From contig OZ199839.1 in assembly GCA_964304625.1 (NCBI GenBank), positions 4,898,001 through 4,962,000 of the forward strand: a DNA stretch of 64,000 nt. The letters run 5' to 3'. Both the position numbers and the translations under genes were made by a program. Under the pieces are notes generated by a model. That model saw nothing but the letters and a program-made list of their open reading frames with translations, searched no databases and was not told the DNA's origin. This document shows positions 1-16,401 of this stretch, piece after piece (the stretch's first letter is position 1; each line of letters opens with the position of its first letter). This DNA is from Kudoa neothunni. Its lineage: Eukaryota; Cnidaria.

Positions 1-616
1 TTCTTTCACGAGCATCCACAAAATATCCGCATCAAGAACAAGATGTTTCTCGCATTTTAAACAGTTGACAATGATTCTCTTTAAGTTTCAGTCAGATCTG
101 AATAAACTACTTCAAATTACATAAAGTAGCATTGCGTCGACCCCTTCTCGACCAAGACCAGGTCCAATAACTATCGAATGACACTTATCCACTATTGCAA
201 TAACTTTAGCAAAGTGTTCATCGCAATGTCTATTTTTTGATTTAGCTCCTTCATAACGAGTAAAATTTACAGATAAGGACAAACCATCAATTCGGGGCTA
301 TACGACTTTATGACAGTAGCAGCACTGGGAGGACAAATCACATAAGCCAAATCAGCACCCTTATATCCACCGCGTAAAAAACATAAATTGTTGAACCAAA
401 ATACCAGCTTTAGTGAACTAATAGCCGAAAAGTATACTGCGCCCGTGTATCTAAAAATTATTAGGCCTATTCTTGAATGATAATAATTTACAAGTCACTC
501 CCGCCTATCACACACATCTTTCCAAGACAGCCTTTGTAATGTTCAAACGATGCTTGTGGGTATATATGTTTAAATATTTTCCCAAACTGTTTGAATGACA
601 GTGTCGACGATGCCAT
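1..616 (-). CDS. NAXD: ATP-dependent NAD(P)H-hydrate dehydratase, 5' exons, runs off window
   Basis: This enzyme dehydrates damaged NADHX/NADPHX back to NADH/NADPH using ATP (ADP in bacterial relatives). Five exons read without breaks on the minus strand: 616-492, 450-405, 359-271, 229-121 and 78-1. The introns are 41, 45, 41 and 42 nt, all GT-AG. Diagnostic stretches are [53 protein letters not shown] and [11 protein letters not shown], the last being the family's GPGLGR signature. At the edge comes LVLDADILW, where the family usually has DADGLW, so Gly is replaced by Ile. The first in-frame ATG gives [10 protein letters not shown]. An upstream in-frame GTG exists but nothing suggests it is used. 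The C-terminal third lies outside the window. No mitochondrial presequence is obvious. Confidence 0.9.
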
Positions 617-1930
617 TTTTAACTTATCAACACTTTGCGTACGCGTGTTTTTGGCTTTATATTCTTGTTTAGATGAAGAAAGATTAAAGTCTCCCACGTC
701 TTATTTGAGGTGATAATATTGTGATTGTAAGAATTTCGCTATTACATGCAACACACCGCTTTTTTTATTGTAATAATTAAATATATAATTAATAATAATG
801 GTGAAGGTACAACGATGTTTTCAAGTCCCTACTTGATTATTATTATTATTATTGATTAATATTGTTAGGTAGTTAAGAGTAACACATTAGTACCGTCACT
901 AGTCCATCGGTTTTTCAGCTGGGCTATTAACTATTCGCTCACCTTTTATATGGAAAAATTATTCATCAAACCTCTATTTTAACATTTAAATATTGTGGAG
1001 ACAAAATCCCATAATAAACATCAAATCAATATATTCACCACATAAAACTAAAAATTGGGGACACTATATTTAGTTTTGTCTAGGTTATAATAAATAAAAA
1101 ACATCAAAAAACCAACTCTGGAGATGCACTGTAAGAACCAGTAAAGGGCGAGTAAAAACAAATAAGATAGTCTCTATTTGCACCAGGGCGTCCACTGCTT
1201 GGGTTATTGGTTTTTTTCATTTTTCTTTAAAATCTTGGGTTTTAATTAAAAACTTGTAAACATCGAATAATAACACAAATTTTATTATGTGCGACATTAA
1301 TATTTATATTTATAATAACGTATCCTACTCAGATTATATCTGCAGGGTTTAAACATACACGATATTGAACGACAGCACAATTGTTCAATTAACATTGTCG
1401 CACATTATTAGAAAATTTAGCGTTATTTCAAAATATATCTTGAACTATGAATTAATTAATTCATTGTGAGAATATTGATCTATACTAGACATTAAGTTTG
1501 AATGAGTGTTCGCGCCAATAAATTGCAATAATACGACGATCAATTTAAATTTAATATCTGTAGACGTATTTGAAGGCTCAGAAGATGATTAAAAATTTTA
1601 ATAGATATGATTCTATTTTTTATTATACTTTAGACTGGCGTTTTTGTCGACCTTGGGTTTTTTCTAAAATCCCGCTGGCAGCCCTGATTTGCACTCCCTC
1701 GGTGCATGTGCGGCTGATTAGAGCATTACCTTTATATGTACTTTTACTCTCATGTTAGTCATTTCAAATTAATAATAATAGCTGCGAACGTCAAATAACA
1801 TTTTTTTAATTGACTTTTAAAAGCGTACGTCAATTATTTGCTATCGTAATAATTATAGTCATATTTACTCCATAAAACAAGTTTATGCCAACTTTCATGT
1901 ATTATAAATAAAAAAATGATAAAACAATAA
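617..1930. other. AT-rich intergenic tract
   Basis: I see no coding exon on either strand. A short ATT/TAT trinucleotide run lies near 838-853. A plus-strand open frame at 1570-1758 has no family features and is probably chance. Confidence 0.5.
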
Positions 1931-1947
1931 ATAAAAGAAAAACTTAT

Positions 1948-2226
1948 GTGAATATATCTTTGTGCCGTTTATTAGTTTTGCGCGTAATGAGTTCAGAAGG
2001 CCACGATTTATTCAACAAACGATTCTGTTCATCTGATAATTTAAAAAACCTAATAAAAGCTATCAAAAAATTAATATACTCTGAAAGTGTCGACTTATTT
2101 TACTTCATTTTGAATGAAACATATTCGACCAATCCAATGTATTTCAATATTTGGAAAAAAACTAGATTAATATTCAAAATATTTGAGCTTCATTTTCATC
2201 GTCTCGATACTCTGACATTTGGTTAA
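1948..2226 (+). CDS. unrecognised open frame, 92 residues
   Basis: The frame is open for 92 codons in AT-rich sequence and contains a lysine-rich stretch (DNLKNLIKAIKKLIY) followed by aromatic-rich text. The first usable ATG may be internal (MSSEGHD). I recognise no domain, and no upstream exon or downstream splice partner is convincing. It sits just outside the piggyBac at 2.6-4.9 kb and could be a remnant of an older element or chance. Confidence 0.15.
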   Translation: MNISLCRLLVLRVMSSEGHDLFNKRFCSSDNLKNLIKAIKKLIYSESVDLFYFILNETYSTNPMYFNIWKKTRLIFKIFELHFHRLDTLTFG

Positions 2227-2599
2227 AATAAAGATAACATGATTGGACAAGAGCATGACAAGATAAAAAATTTATGTCAAAGTCATCGTTAATACATTAA
2301 GTCAATTCCATACTCAATTACTGTAAGACCATCCATGGTGATGACTTATAAAAAAATGATCTGATTCTTGTGAAGAACAAAATTGATGATGATTATATTT
2401 TGGCAATAATAAGTCGTTTGTACAGTTTTTCTGCTGATAAAATCAAATTAAAGACTCAAAATCTGAGATCATTATCAATTTTGAATTTAATCCTTTCGTG
2501 CTTGAATTTTTATTTATCCTTAAAAACAATTTTTTTAATACGATATACTCTGCTAATACTAAATAAATAAAAATTTGGAACGAAAAATTTTGTGGGGCT

Positions 2600-4863
2600 A
2601 ATATTTTTAAGTTGTAAGTTTTGTTCAGTAAACTGAACAATGGGATTTTGTGGTAAAGAAGATGCGCAAAAAAGAAATCGAATTATTATAACAGTAACAG
2701 ATAGAGTTATCAATAAAGCAATAATTTTAAGTATTATGGTACACATAAAAACAGATTCTACCTCTTACAAGACAACAAAGAGCGCCACATTTTAAGCAAA
2801 TTATTTGAGTGTTTCTTCCATAACTTCTGCATTTACCTTGCGTAGATACTACCTCTGGAAAATGGCCTACATTATCATATCTAATATAATCTGGTAAAAG
2901 AGTATTTCTCTTGCGTTTCGATATAGTAGATTCCATTATGTTTTGTGAATTAGAATCATTAACCGGACGACCACGTTTTCGAGTCTGTATTAATGTTTGG
3001 TTTTTATACAATAATGATTCACAGATTGAATATGTGAACGAAAGAAAATCGAGAACTTTACTCTTGTTTACATTATTCATGGAATTTTGCCTCCGATACA
3101 ATAACCACGAATTAGTGATCGCGGTGTTGATGCCCCAAAAAAATATCCGCATGTAAAATTTTTTGCATTTATGGTTTAACCTATATAATGACATTAGCAT
3201 ATCGGACAAATCAACACCACCCATGTTTTTGTTATATTCCGATACAACAGCTGGATACTCGACTTTAACGGGTTTTTTGTCGCCTATCGTATCTATTTAC
3301 AGTTGTTAGAGGTTCACTGCCAGAATGAGTGGATGATAAAGTCACAACGGAGCTACCATACCATCGAGTTAATACTAATGCATCATTAGAGCTTCGAACA
3401 ACATCAAATGAGTCACGTCCTGTTTTCATTAAATCTTTTTTACCGAGTAAAGGACACACTTTAATTCTATTATTTCTAATAATCCCCACCAAATATATCC
3501 CCCCTTTTCAATATAAGTAGCATCCGGAATGATGTGAACCAGTTGTCGAAATACGATAGATACATCCTATTGTTTGGAAGTTGTTCACATAATTTTATTA
3601 CAAAATCTCCGGAAACCAAACCACAGCTTTCTTGTACAACGGACGATTTTCCATCATAAAAATTGAAATCATGCATTATTCCACATCTAGCAAAAACTTT
3701 GAAGCCCCATTTGGTCGGTTTATTTGATATATACTGTTTCGCCCGGCACTTACCCTTAAAGGGAATCATTTGTTCGTCGACTGAATTTATGCTCTCTGGA
3801 GTGAATTTTAAAAATGCTTGCTTCAAGTGCTCCAAAAAAGGTCTAATTTTGACAAACCGATCAAACGTTTGGGAAGACTGATCGTTAGTTGCATTGTCAT
3901 TATTATTAAAATTTTGAAAGTTGATCAAATCTGTCTCTGGAAAGGACATCCGAAATAGGTGAATAATTCAAATGGTTGGACCAATAGCGTTGATGACGAG
4001 GCATCCGTACAATCCCCATCAAAATTATGACTCCCAAATAAGTTTTAATTTCTAAACCATTTGTCTTAAAATTCGAATTATTTTGTGTGGCGTATAGATT
4101 TGATTCGTTTACAATTAATTCAATCAAATCATCGTCAACAAATTGGTTGAAATAATCGATGGGGTGAATTAAATGATCTAACTTTTCAAATTCGCCGTTT
4201 AAGTTGTACAATTCCTCTGGTAAATTTGAACTTACATCTTGTTTCTTCAATTGAAGGCCAGTGTCAATTTCAGCTTCAGAATCATCGGATGGTGAACATT
4301 CTTTTGCATCCGAAAATTTGTTAAATATTGATGATGTAAATGTTGTATCGTCTTCAGAATATGTATCCGGTTCGGATATGTCGACATCAGGTAGCACTAT
4401 AATTTCCGAAGTTCTTTTTCCAGTTTTATCCTCATCGTTACAAATGTCGCAATCCATTGCAATTGTCCAAAAATAGGTTCACGTGTTCCTGTTGTTCAGT
4501 CTACTGACAAGACTTAAAATTGTATCATTTCAGATAATAATAAGTTTCTTAAAATTTAAAGAGTCAAGTTTAATTAACAACAACATATTGTAACGGTAAA
4601 AATTTTGGTTCCAAAAAATAATATAATTCGGTATACAAATTAATAAATTCCTCTTAGGACGAACGTGATATGGAGAATTTAACATTGTTAATGAAATTTA
4701 TTATATACATAAAATTTCTTAAAAAATGTAATATTAACGATTTTTATACATTTAATTGAGTTAAAATTATGTGTTTGTAACGAATGCGAAACAATAATTA
4801 AATGTTCATTTTAAACGAAGGAGAAGTTAATGTTCAGTATACCGCACAATGGGCATAAAAGAG
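2600..4863 (-). mobile_element. piggyBac element 1, near full length
   Basis: The transposase-like coding region covers 4457-2727 on the minus strand. It starts MDCDICNDEDK with an acidic N-terminus. It carries all three catalytic aspartates: VDEQMIPFKG, YFDNWF and GGVDLSDML. It ends with a Cys-rich tail (ICLKCGALCC). The reading frame is broken by about three single-base slips at homopolymers, near 3906-3910, 3486-3492 and 3275-3290. The right end is likely 4863, followed by TTAA at 4864-4867. Read inward it begins CTCTTTTATGCCCATTGT, like other piggyBac termini. The left end is not resolved. A related motif (GTTCAG...ACAATGGG) sits at 2624-2644 but in the same orientation as the right one, so it is not a clean inverted end. 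Confidence 0.85.
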
Positions 4864-4867
4864 TTAA

Positions 4868-6300
4868 AAATGGTTTGTGTTGCATCAATTTTTCTTCAGT
4901 CTATTTATTTTAAATTATCTCATTTATTTCAGATTTTATTCTTTATTACTATAAAAAAGTAATATTTATCAAAAATATTGTTTAACAAATTTATTTAAAT
5001 GAAAATTATTCAACAACACACGAGAGAAATTGAAAAAATAACGTCAAACTAGATTTCTCATCTGTATCTACGAAAAGAAATGCGCCAGATTAACTTCAAT
5101 ATTTTAACGTCCTAGTATATTAAGCCATATTTGTTTCTTGCATCTCCAATTGGGAAACCCTGTCTAATATGTAATATGAGCTTTTAAGACAAGCAATTTT
5201 TACTACTATAGGATCGATTCGTAACTTTTTGAGATAGTATTTTTTAAAATCGGTTACAGCTGATTATTTCTGGCTTCTCTGAGTTAAATTCCATTTCAAA
5301 AATTATTAACTAAAATTTAAAATACGTAAAGAGCTTATATTTTTCGAGTCAATGGATATTTATAAACTCGATAAAACAATATAAACAAAAATATTAGTGA
5401 TATAAAAGACTTTATCGTGCTTGGTAAAAAATATTTAACTTTTATTAGTTATCTCTATGTTACCCTCATTATAGGTTGCCATTAAAATGCCAAGTTTCCA
5501 ATGAATTTCTATCTGATTTGATCAAACTAATGTCTAAGATCAGTTATCAGCATGTGAATTCCATTATTAGCTAAAGTATACCTTTCTTAGTGAATACAAC
5601 AAAAATTTCTTAATTAGATAACTTCTCATACGCAAACAAAACATTAAGAGGAAAACCAGTTATCGATTTATGCAAATCGAGTAATTTGGACTGCCAAATA
5701 ATTAATACCAACTTTTATTAATAGGTCTTTGAATAATCGGCTCAGTTAAACTGAAAATTTAAAAAGATTTTTTAATATCGTGTCTATATGAGCATAAAAT
5801 TTACTCCTAATTCTTGATTAAAAATGGGTATAAACTTTTTTCCACCTTTTCCTCGGTCCAAACAAGGACTGTAAATGATAAATTTTGTTGAACACGTACA
5901 GCCATGATAAGCAGCATTTATTAACGGCGTAAATTATGAACACAATGTCGATATAAAATTTTCAATATTTAAAATGTTTCAAGGTCGGACTCATAATCAG
6001 AGACAACAGATTTGTTCCCATTCTTCTTGAATTAAATTATTTATTTGATTGTAACATAAACTAAAACTTTGAATTATTTTTACGTAGATAATTTCGCGCA
6101 TTATTCTCGAATAAACACAATAATTAAAAACAGACGTAAAAATTCAGGCGCGCGCGCAGCTTTGGGATATGTTAAACAACACTTGCCATATAATTAGAAG
6201 CCGTAATTTTCGTTTAAAATCTATAAACGCCGAAAAGCGTCGAATTTTATAATATATTTGTACATTTTCGGCTACAATCGAGATAATTCGTCGATTATTT
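4868..6300. other. AT-rich intergenic tract
   Basis: No exon, RNA gene or transposon end was recognised on either strand. A short CG-alternating patch (gcgcgcgc) lies near 6150. Confidence 0.5.
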
Positions 6301-6312
6301 TTCGTTTTATTA

Positions 6313-6665
6313 TGGACAGAAAAAGCAGACGAATCGACAATTATATGTCCGAATAAATAGTTTCAAAGGAGGAAATTGATCTAAAAAATATATCAAATTT
6401 GGTAACGTCGATCAACGAGAAATTCCACAGCAAGAATAATTGAAACTCTCACTCCATAGAAATGATAAAATGATAGGTGCTGGATTTTAGTGAATGAACA
6501 AATCGAAATATTTCATATTGTCTAGGGTGGGTCAGGATTCTGTGCATACATCGCTATCACCTACAACCTTGGAAAGAAGTTTCTCAAAATGAAAGCGTTT
6601 TCTCATAAGTTATACAGTGAATCTAGTGTTTGAACAAATGAGAATGCTTTAAATATTGTATTCTA
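6313..6665 (+). mobile_element. hAT transposase remnant, C-terminal dimerisation part
   Basis: Translated in broken frames, 6540-6650 reads TSLSPTTLERSFSKMKAF followed by YSESSV and a stop. This matches the hAT C-terminal signature (ERSFSxLK). A short start-like frame (MDRKSRRIDNYMSE) lies upstream at 6313. Several stops and frame changes are present. No terminal inverted repeats were found. Only the ERSFSK motif is solid evidence. Confidence 0.5.
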
Positions 6666-7296
6666 AGGGAAAATTTTGTAAAAAATTATATTGATGTTTA
6701 TTTCATTGGCATTTAGCTCGATAATAAAGTTTTATGTCGCGCCTGCGCTAAGTTTTAAAATAAACGTCCAATTTTTTAAAAATCGTCGTCGAGAATTACG
6801 GTCTCTACATATATTATACTATTATACGATGACATCTAGATCGATAAGCATCTTTTTACCAATTATCAACGACACCAAACATTAAATTGATGTTGGTATT
6901 GAGCGAACGTAACTAAAACACAATTTAACTTATTTTATATGTAAAAACGTTCGATAATTTTACATAAGAAGCTTATAAATAACTAATAGAATAATTCACG
7001 TAGTAACCTACATGGAATTTCGAAATAATGCTCATTTACCTATTATGGAATCATTTTTCCAAAATAAAATTAACGTGATATAATAAATTAAGAATCTCCA
7101 TTTATAGATTTTTTAAAGTCCTCAAAAGTCTTTAAGGTTTTACACAGTAGCGTTCTACAACCACCTTAAGTTGATTGTGGGATGCGCAAAGATAACTAGG
7201 CGCAGCTATGTTAGAATGCGCAATGTTGTTTTCGGCAATCCACGCGTGCATCTTCGGAAAATATACACATGCAAGTCTTTGTTAGAACACCCAGCG

Positions 7297-7874
7297 ATGA
7301 AATTATTACCTTTGAGGTTTTTAAGTTTATTGTCTTACTTATTTAGAAGAATATTTAATTTAGGTAGATCCTCTAAGCTCATGCTTTTCGTTGAGGGATC
7401 AAATCCTAGAACAACTGGGTATGTTGATCAATTTTTGTTTAGATGGCTAGATTTTAGTTTGTAATAATATGAAAAATTAGGATTGGATGTTGATTCTTGC
7501 TCCATATATTGTAATGGTAAATATCTTAACGAAGATATTTCAGCTGAGGAATTTGGTCTACAACAACAATCCATCATTAGATGTGATCCAATTCTTGCTG
7601 GAGGTGCTAAAAAGAGAAAGAAGAAGGTTTATACCACACCAAAACGAATCAAACACAAAAGAGTAAAGGTAATCGAGTTTTTGTTCTCGTGACGTCGCTA
7701 TCGCCGTTATTATAGACAAAATTAGCAGTTCTCAAACGTTATACCGTCCAGAAGGATGGATCAGTTGTTGGTAAACTCAAGGTTTGCAGCGATTGTGGAC
7801 CTGGAGTTTTTATGGCCAACCACAAAAATCGAACCTACTGCGGACACTGCCACACTACTGAAATGCGCAGTTAG
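7297..7874 (+). CDS. RPS27A: divergent ubiquitin-like domain fused to ribosomal protein eS31 (S27a)
   Basis: The predicted 155-residue protein has an 82-residue ubiquitin-like head and a 73-residue eS31 tail, a small-subunit ribosomal protein. The exons are 7297-7324, 7364-7456, 7481-7668 and 7716-7874, with introns of 39, 24 and 47 nt. The head starts MKLLPLRFLS and aligns with ubiquitin along its length (KLMLFVEG for the second strand, SIYCNGKYLNED for the LIFAGKQLEDG turn). It ends LAGG, so a Gly-Gly processing site is kept. Overall identity to ubiquitin is low, and the hydrophobic patch near the C-terminus (LHLVL) is replaced by IIRCDP. The tail is typical: AKKRKKKVYTTPKR, KHKRVK, CSDCGPGVFMANH, TYCGHC, a C4 zinc finger. 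The 24-nt second intron is needed to keep frame and is the least certain part of the model. Confidence 0.85.
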
Positions 7875-8489
7875 ATACAGCAACCAGTGAACTTGCTACA
7901 TCGAAGTGTTTCAACGATTTAGTTTATTGTATCAAGTACTGTGGTGATAGAAAATGTGGATTTTTGCGCAACGGAGTTTATTATTGTGCAGTTTTTTGAG
8001 AGTTGGTCAAACTGAGATTTATTTTATTACAGGATGGGACATTGTTACTCTGTCATTTTGAATCTTAAACAGTGTAGATTGTGCGATTGTAAAAAGAGTG
8101 ATTTTCCCAATCGTTTAATCCTTTATTTTGGCTTTAAATTTTGTTAATATGAATATATATTAATTTTCCTCCGAAAAATACGACCTTCACGTTGAGTCTT
8201 AATAATGGCGATAACAAACGTCTTGGTTTCTAAATATATAGTGCCATGGAGTTTTTGACATATATTAGATCGATCGTCATAATCACTATTGGAAATCTGT
8301 ATGTTGTTTATTGTTAAAACTGGCAACTTATTGACAACTTAATGCGAAATCACAATTTTTTCTGCTAGTAGGTGACTTGTTTTTTAAAATTTAGTTGGCC
8401 TAAGTCAGTGATTCCCGACGTGTGGAGCACGCCTCCCGCCGGTGGGCGTGGTAAAATTTTGGTGGGCATAGAAATTTTTGAACGTTCAA

Positions 8490-8530
8490 TTAATCCTTCC
8501 AGCCCGGGGTGGGGTATTTGTCATACCCCA
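8490..8530 (+). repeat. piggyBac-type terminus with subterminal palindrome
   Basis: TTAA at 8490-8493 is followed by TCCTTCC. The hairpin GGGGTATTTGTCATACCCC lies at 8511-8529. The layout matches the ends of the fuller piggyBac copies in this window. No matching transposase lies nearby. Confidence 0.45.
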
Positions 8531-9758
8531 AAAGAAGCATTTTCTGTTTTATTCATAGAACGAGAATTTTTTCGCCACAGAATTTTTAGAATGCTCCTAC
8601 GAACTTACAAAGCTCACATTTAAACAAAAAAATTATATTCGAAATTTTATAAACTAAAAATTATATACTTGTATAAGTCGAGAGATAATTATTTCTTAAC
8701 TAATGTATCGCTAATTTGTATTTAATATATACTTTAACATCATTTAATCATTAAAATTCCTATATTACTAGCTCGAAAAGGCATGTTTTCATCAAAGTAA
8801 AACTGATTGGGTATTTACGTAAGTTAATTCGATAATACTTTATCAATCTAGCGGCTGGTGCTCACTCCCAATTAGTATAAATATTCCAGTTATTAAGGTA
8901 ACTTCATGTATTGAATTAATTTAATTTTTTGATATTAAGGAATCCGTTGAGATCTCATATAGTATAGGCTCCCAATCCGCCAATGGATAATGAGAATTAT
9001 CATTTTTATTACAATGTTATGTATGAGATTAGGCGAAAAATTTATTTTTAAAATTTTGGAATAAATTTTGATTTGCTCCGAATGAGAAGAGCTAATAACA
9101 TTTTTCGAGACCAATTTCGAAGAAAAACCTGTAAAAACGCTAAAAATGGGGGATCCACACGCTCCACAATTACCGTTTTATTTAATCTTATTTAAAATGA
9201 TTACTAAATGTTCATCCAATCATTCAAACCATGGCATAAAATTTTCTTAATGGAAGAAACATACGTTTTTCTGAAAACGGAGGACGAGGCGTCACTTTTG
9301 AGGGATTAGGGGGCCTATACTAAAGTTCAACCTATTATTGTTGCTATTAGTTTCCTCTATTTAACCCACATTCATTTTCACATAGATTCTTTAATTTAAA
9401 ACAACTTGATTTCCGCAATTAGCTATATTACGCACGCACAAGTGGATCCAAACCAGACGAGAGATATAATTCGATCATACCGATAAAATACGGAGGACGG
9501 AAAACTTATGATGTTTCTCGTTAGCAATAATGTTTGCTAATGATGATGTATTCATGTTTCGACCACATTTATTGGTCTACGTGGCTTATATTATTGTTTG
9601 CGTGAAAAATTGGGGAATTTTCTGGTTGTACGCTCTTGTAACTACATTTTATAAGGTTTCCCGATCAAAGTGGGAATTGTTGCAATCAAACCGAGAACTG
9701 TTACAATTAATGAGACTCATTTTAATTAACTTAAACTTAAATTTCGCATAAAAACTAT

Positions 9759-10785
9759 TCAATAATATATTCGAATAAAAATATATTCCTGGTTTGTTAT
9801 TTCCCTATATTCAGCCTTTTGGAGATACCTTAGCATTTTTCTGAAGACGCCATCATAATGAGAAACGGTAATTTCGTCAAATTTATTAGAGATTAACTCC
9901 TTAAGTTCCATTTCATTTTTGGCTTCTCCACTTATTACCAAATTTTTCCAAACAGAAAATGTATTTTCTATTGGATTCAGAAATGGGGAGTATGGTGGCA
10001 AGAAGAATAACTTGAGTCCGAGCATGTTTATAGTGTCTTTTAGTCCTTTATAATGGTGAATACGCGCATTGTCCAAAATAAAGATAGGATCGTTAATGTT
10101 TTTTAAAGTACATGCCTCCTTTATTTCAATTAGACAATTTTTAAAATCCTCTCCGTTCACCGCCTTGTCGTGAATCTTATGAAATATCATTCCACATTTA
10201 TTCATGGCTGCCATTATTGAAATGTTTCTGCTTCTTGCGGCCGAAACAGAAACATATGTAGAAGCACCACGAGCAGCCCTTCCATTTTTTGGTCGCGTAA
10301 CAACAGCAAACCCCACTTCATCCATAGAGATAAATGTTTTATCCCCCGTGTCCAGCTCGATTTTTCTAAAATCCTTTGCGTAGGTATATCTAGTTTCGAT
10401 TGTAGACACAATTTCTCCGCTCAGGAATCGGTACAGTACACTTTATAGTATCATGAAAATTTTGAAGTATTCTGTCAACTGTGCTTTTGCTCACGGAAAT
10501 ATTAAATTTTTCCTGAATTATTCTTTTCATATCATTCAGCCTCAATAAACAATCAGAGTCAACCTATGATAAAATTTCATGTTTTTGATCATGGGACAAC
10601 TTTGACTTTTTATCGCCACCACGGTTCTGGATACGTATGCAACCACTCTTGTTATAATTGTTTATAATTCTCCAAACGGATTTATAATTAATGGAAAGAT
10701 CTTCGGATATTTGTTTCGTAGATTTTCCTTCGAGTGATTTGTTGGTAATTTTAACTCTATCTTCATCAGAGATAGTAAAAATCAT
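9759..10785 (-). mobile_element. Tc1-like (IS630/DD34E) transposase, one stop and one frameshift
   Basis: The N-terminal part (10785-10564) is a helix-turn-helix (STKQISEDLSINYKSVWRII) ending at an in-frame TAG near 10563. Similar text continues past it (VDSDCLLRLNDMKRIIQEKF). A frame change near 10410 leads into the catalytic domain (10409-9759). The catalytic triad is FISMDEVGF, FILDNARIHH and PFLNPIENTF. There are 34 residues between the second Asp and the Glu, the Tc1 spacing. The sequence is otherwise well preserved, so the copy is not very old. Terminal repeats were not identified. Confidence 0.85.
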
Positions 10786-10789
10786 TTTT

Positions 10790-12170
10790 TATTTTGGATA
10801 TTTTCTGAGTTTAGTTCCATCCTAGTATCAAAAGTTTACGGCGAAATAAATATAAATAATATATTTTTAAATAAGCCCATTATAATTAAAATATAATTAT
10901 TTACTTTATGAATCAAAGAACGTTAAATCTTGACTTGATCTGGAACTATTACGTGCAAAAATTAGGGAACCCCCTCTTTTAATTTATATCGCGGAGGTCG
11001 AGGATGGAAGCTAATGTTGTTACCGTTAGTTAAACAATAAACGGAATAAAAATTATTTTATACTACGACAAATTTAATCTAAACCTTCTTGCATTAATTG
11101 CAACAATTCTCACTATGAACGGGAAACCCTATATTGTATTTGCAATATCGTCGTGTTATTTATTACTGGGGCTAAAACACCTATCAATGTTAACGTTTAA
11201 TAGTATATAGACTCAGCAGTTTAAATTGACTAAGGCATATTTTTGCTGGGGTACGGCAGCTACCCCACGTAGGACCACGCGTAATTTTTCTTGACGCAAT
11301 ACGGGAAAGGGTAACCGCTCCGGTGGGACGCGGAAAATGATGAGATAAGTTGACAGTATGACGTACTCTGGGGTGAATATCGCGAATTTATAAGTGACGA
11401 TTAATATCATAATAAATACAAAAAGCAATGAGTATATAAAAATTAATAATAATATTTAACGTGTCCTTCACCTGAATAGAATCATATATCCCCTTTTTAT
11501 GATTAAACCTAATATAATATTGATTAACTTTGCATTTATATTATTTTCGGTTCATAAGCTCAGTATACACGTAAGTCTTTCCTAATGAAAGTTGAATTAT
11601 CACGAGTTTTATTTAATGCTGTTGTTGGCGGAATGAAGAACTAAAGATGTTAATTTTTAAGGTCCATCAATAAATTAAGCATGCCCGATCGAACACATTT
11701 TAATTTTAATGAAAAAAGAAATATATATTAATTGCTTTCAAATTTTTATGCGATAGGGAGCTTTATTCAAAATTATCAACGGTTTAGGTTAAAGAATCAA
11801 GACTTTTAAAAGTAGTGGGACACAGAACTTTTTTTCATGAAAAAGTGGGCACGATAGAAAAAAGGTTTGGAACACTGATATAAATGATTATTCATATTCC
11901 ATACAAAATATTTTGGCCTATTAACAACTAAAAATATTTCATTTGGTATTCAAGTAATTGTTTGTCTTAGAATATATTAGAAATCGCAATCGAATGATCT
12001 CAAATTCTGTCAAAAAGGTAATTTAAATCAAGCTCTGCAAACAAGTATTTAATGAAAGAATAATTTGAGAATATTCAAAACTAAGTATTAGATTGGGAAT
12101 CACGCAATATCAAGACTTCATCGAAATAAATAAACTAGAAGAACTAGGAGCGATGATAATTTTTACGGTG
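10790..12170. other. intergenic tract downstream of POLD1
   Basis: No gene was recognised. It includes a hairpin at 11248-11266 (GGGGTACGGCAGCTACCCC), in the same style as the piggyBac subterminal palindromes, and the hAT-like end at about 11840-11878. The last 100-200 bases before 12171 are the likely POLD1 3' UTR. Confidence 0.45.

Positions 12171-16401
<4,231 letters not shown>

Larger units (their letters stand above)
8407..11878. mobile_element. possible old hAT element defined by terminal motifs, with nested insertions
   Basis: At 8407 the plus strand reads CAGTGATTCCCGACGTGTGG. At 11878, read inward on the minus strand, it is CAGTGTTCCAAACCTTTTTT. Both resemble hAT termini (CAGTG-TTCC-AAC). 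The 8-bp flanks (gcctaagt and atataaat) do not match well, so a shared origin is unproven. No hAT transposase was found inside. The interval holds a piggyBac-type end, a DD34E Tc1-like copy and a GGGGT...ACCCC hairpin. The two ends could belong to different elements. Confidence 0.3.

Noticed and set aside
1570-1758. 62-codon plus-strand frame
   Set aside because: No domain, no splice partners, composition like the intergenic background.
2620-4860. GTTCAG...ACAATGGG motifs at 2624 and 4834 as the inverted ends of piggyBac 1
   Set aside because: They are in the same orientation, so they cannot be a terminal inverted repeat pair; only the right TTAA end is supported.
8372-8623. 83-codon plus-strand frame (MTCFLKFSWPKSVIPDVW...)
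   Set aside because: It translates hAT-like terminal sequence and a piggyBac-type end, which are non-coding repeat parts.
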